A stretch of 6,301 nt of DNA from positions 7,592 through 13,892 of the forward strand of contig JAJYGW010000184.1 of assembly GCA_021790615.1 (NCBI GenBank), given 5' to 3'. Positions within the stretch are counted from its first letter, which is position 1. Each line of letters opens with the position of its first letter. Of this stretch, positions 5,984-6,301 are shown piece by piece. The position numbers and the translations under genes were made by a program. Source of the stretch: Actinomycetes bacterium. Lineage in GTDB: Bacteria > Actinomycetota > Acidimicrobiia > Acidimicrobiales > JAKAOS01. The notes below the pieces were generated by a model. It saw nothing but the letters and a program-made list of their open reading frames with translations, made no database searches and was not told where the DNA came from.

Positions 5984-6301
5984 GTGGAGCGCGATGTCGA
6001 TGAATTCGAGCGTTTCGTCCTCGACGTCGAGCCGCGGCTCCGTCGCGCTCTCGTCGCCCGGTACGGACGCGAGCAGGGCCGCGAAGCCAATGCTGCCGCC
6101 CTCGCCTGGGCCTGGGAGCACCGGGGCCGTCTGGCCTCGCTGTCCAACCCGGTGGCGTACCTGTACCGCGTCGGACAGAGCGCGAGCCGGCGGCGCAAGC
6201 TGCGGCTCGTCGTGGACCGGCCTTCGGTGAGCGAGCACACGGTGGAACCGGAGCTCGAGCGGATCCTCCGTGCGTTGCCCGAGCGTCAGCGGATCGTGCT
6301 C
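5984..6301 (+). CDS. ECF-like RNA polymerase sigma factor, N-terminal part (3' truncated by window edge)
   Basis: The frame from GTG 5984 is open to the last base, giving 106 residues. Residues 5-23 (DVDEFERF, then EPRLRRAL) are the start of sigma region 2. Residues 38-72 (ALAWAWEHRGRL, NPVAYLYRVGQSASRRRK) match regions 2.2 to 2.4, including the NP-x-x-YLYRV stretch before the basic patch. After a short linker, residues 90-106 (ELERILRALPERQRIVL) are the start of region 4, cut by the window edge before its helix-turn-helix. Such proteins bind core RNA polymerase and direct it to specific promoters. The usual acidic DAxDLxQE signature of region 2.2 is replaced by REANAAALAWAW, an atypical subgroup form. 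It is divergent from the tryptophanase gene across 129 bp. A downstream anti-sigma factor would be expected in many such loci but lies outside the window. Confidence 0.85.
   Translation, partial: MERDVDEFERFVLDVEPRLRRALVARYGREQGREANAAALAWAWEHRGRLASLSNPVAYLYRVGQSASRRRKLRLVVDRPSVSEHTVEPELERILRALPERQRIVL

Noticed and set aside
5855..6238. N-terminal extension of tryptophanase to ATG 6238, or to the internal ATGs at 5974 and 5947
   Set aside because: The extra residues have no similarity to the family, whose N-terminus matches from just after ATG 5854. Most of the extension lies antisense to the sigma-factor gene, and no ribosome binding site supports the upstream starts.

Overview
The window is about 6.3 kb of very GC-rich DNA, densely coding, with GTG as well as ATG starts and strong G/C at third codon positions. 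That composition, together with a zinc-ribbon/cyclase/ATPase/TPR regulator, a BcrC-like PAP2 phosphatase and a short divergent ECF-type sigma factor, suggests a high-GC actinobacterium, perhaps of the Thermoleophilia type. This placement is an inference; no rRNA or other phylogenetic marker is present.

Layout, left to right: (1) 1-591, plus strand: the C-terminal half of a major facilitator superfamily transporter, cut by the window edge. (2) 592-630: a 39-bp convergent gap with a 6-bp-stem hairpin. (3) 631-3486, minus: a 951-residue signalling protein with zinc ribbon, class III nucleotide cyclase domain, STAND/AAA-type ATPase and TPR-like repeats. (4) 3558-4400, minus: a membrane PAP2 phosphatase resembling BcrC-type undecaprenyl-diphosphatases. 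(5) 4472-5854, minus: a PLP-dependent beta-eliminating lyase whose substrate-pocket residues match tryptophanase rather than tyrosine phenol-lyase. (6) 5855-5983: a 129-bp divergent intergenic region with a concentric inverted repeat almost exactly midway between the two starts. (7) 5984-6301, plus: the N-terminal part of an ECF-like sigma factor that runs off the right edge.

The three minus-strand genes are co-oriented and separated by two gaps of 71 nt each, so they could be one transcript (tryptophanase, then phosphatase, then cyclase) read from the divergent region. No strong terminator is visible between them. A functional link is not proven. A speculative reading is that indole or pyruvate production, lipid-carrier recycling and a nucleotide-cyclase sensor are co-expressed opposite a sigma factor. 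There is no gene-free stretch over 300 bases. No tRNA, rRNA, CRISPR or mobile element was seen. The points most worth checking are the unusual tryptophanase, the midpoint dyad in the divergent promoter region, the sigma factor hidden under an open antisense frame, the degenerate Walker B motif of the cyclase protein, and a hairpin abutting the cyclase start codon.
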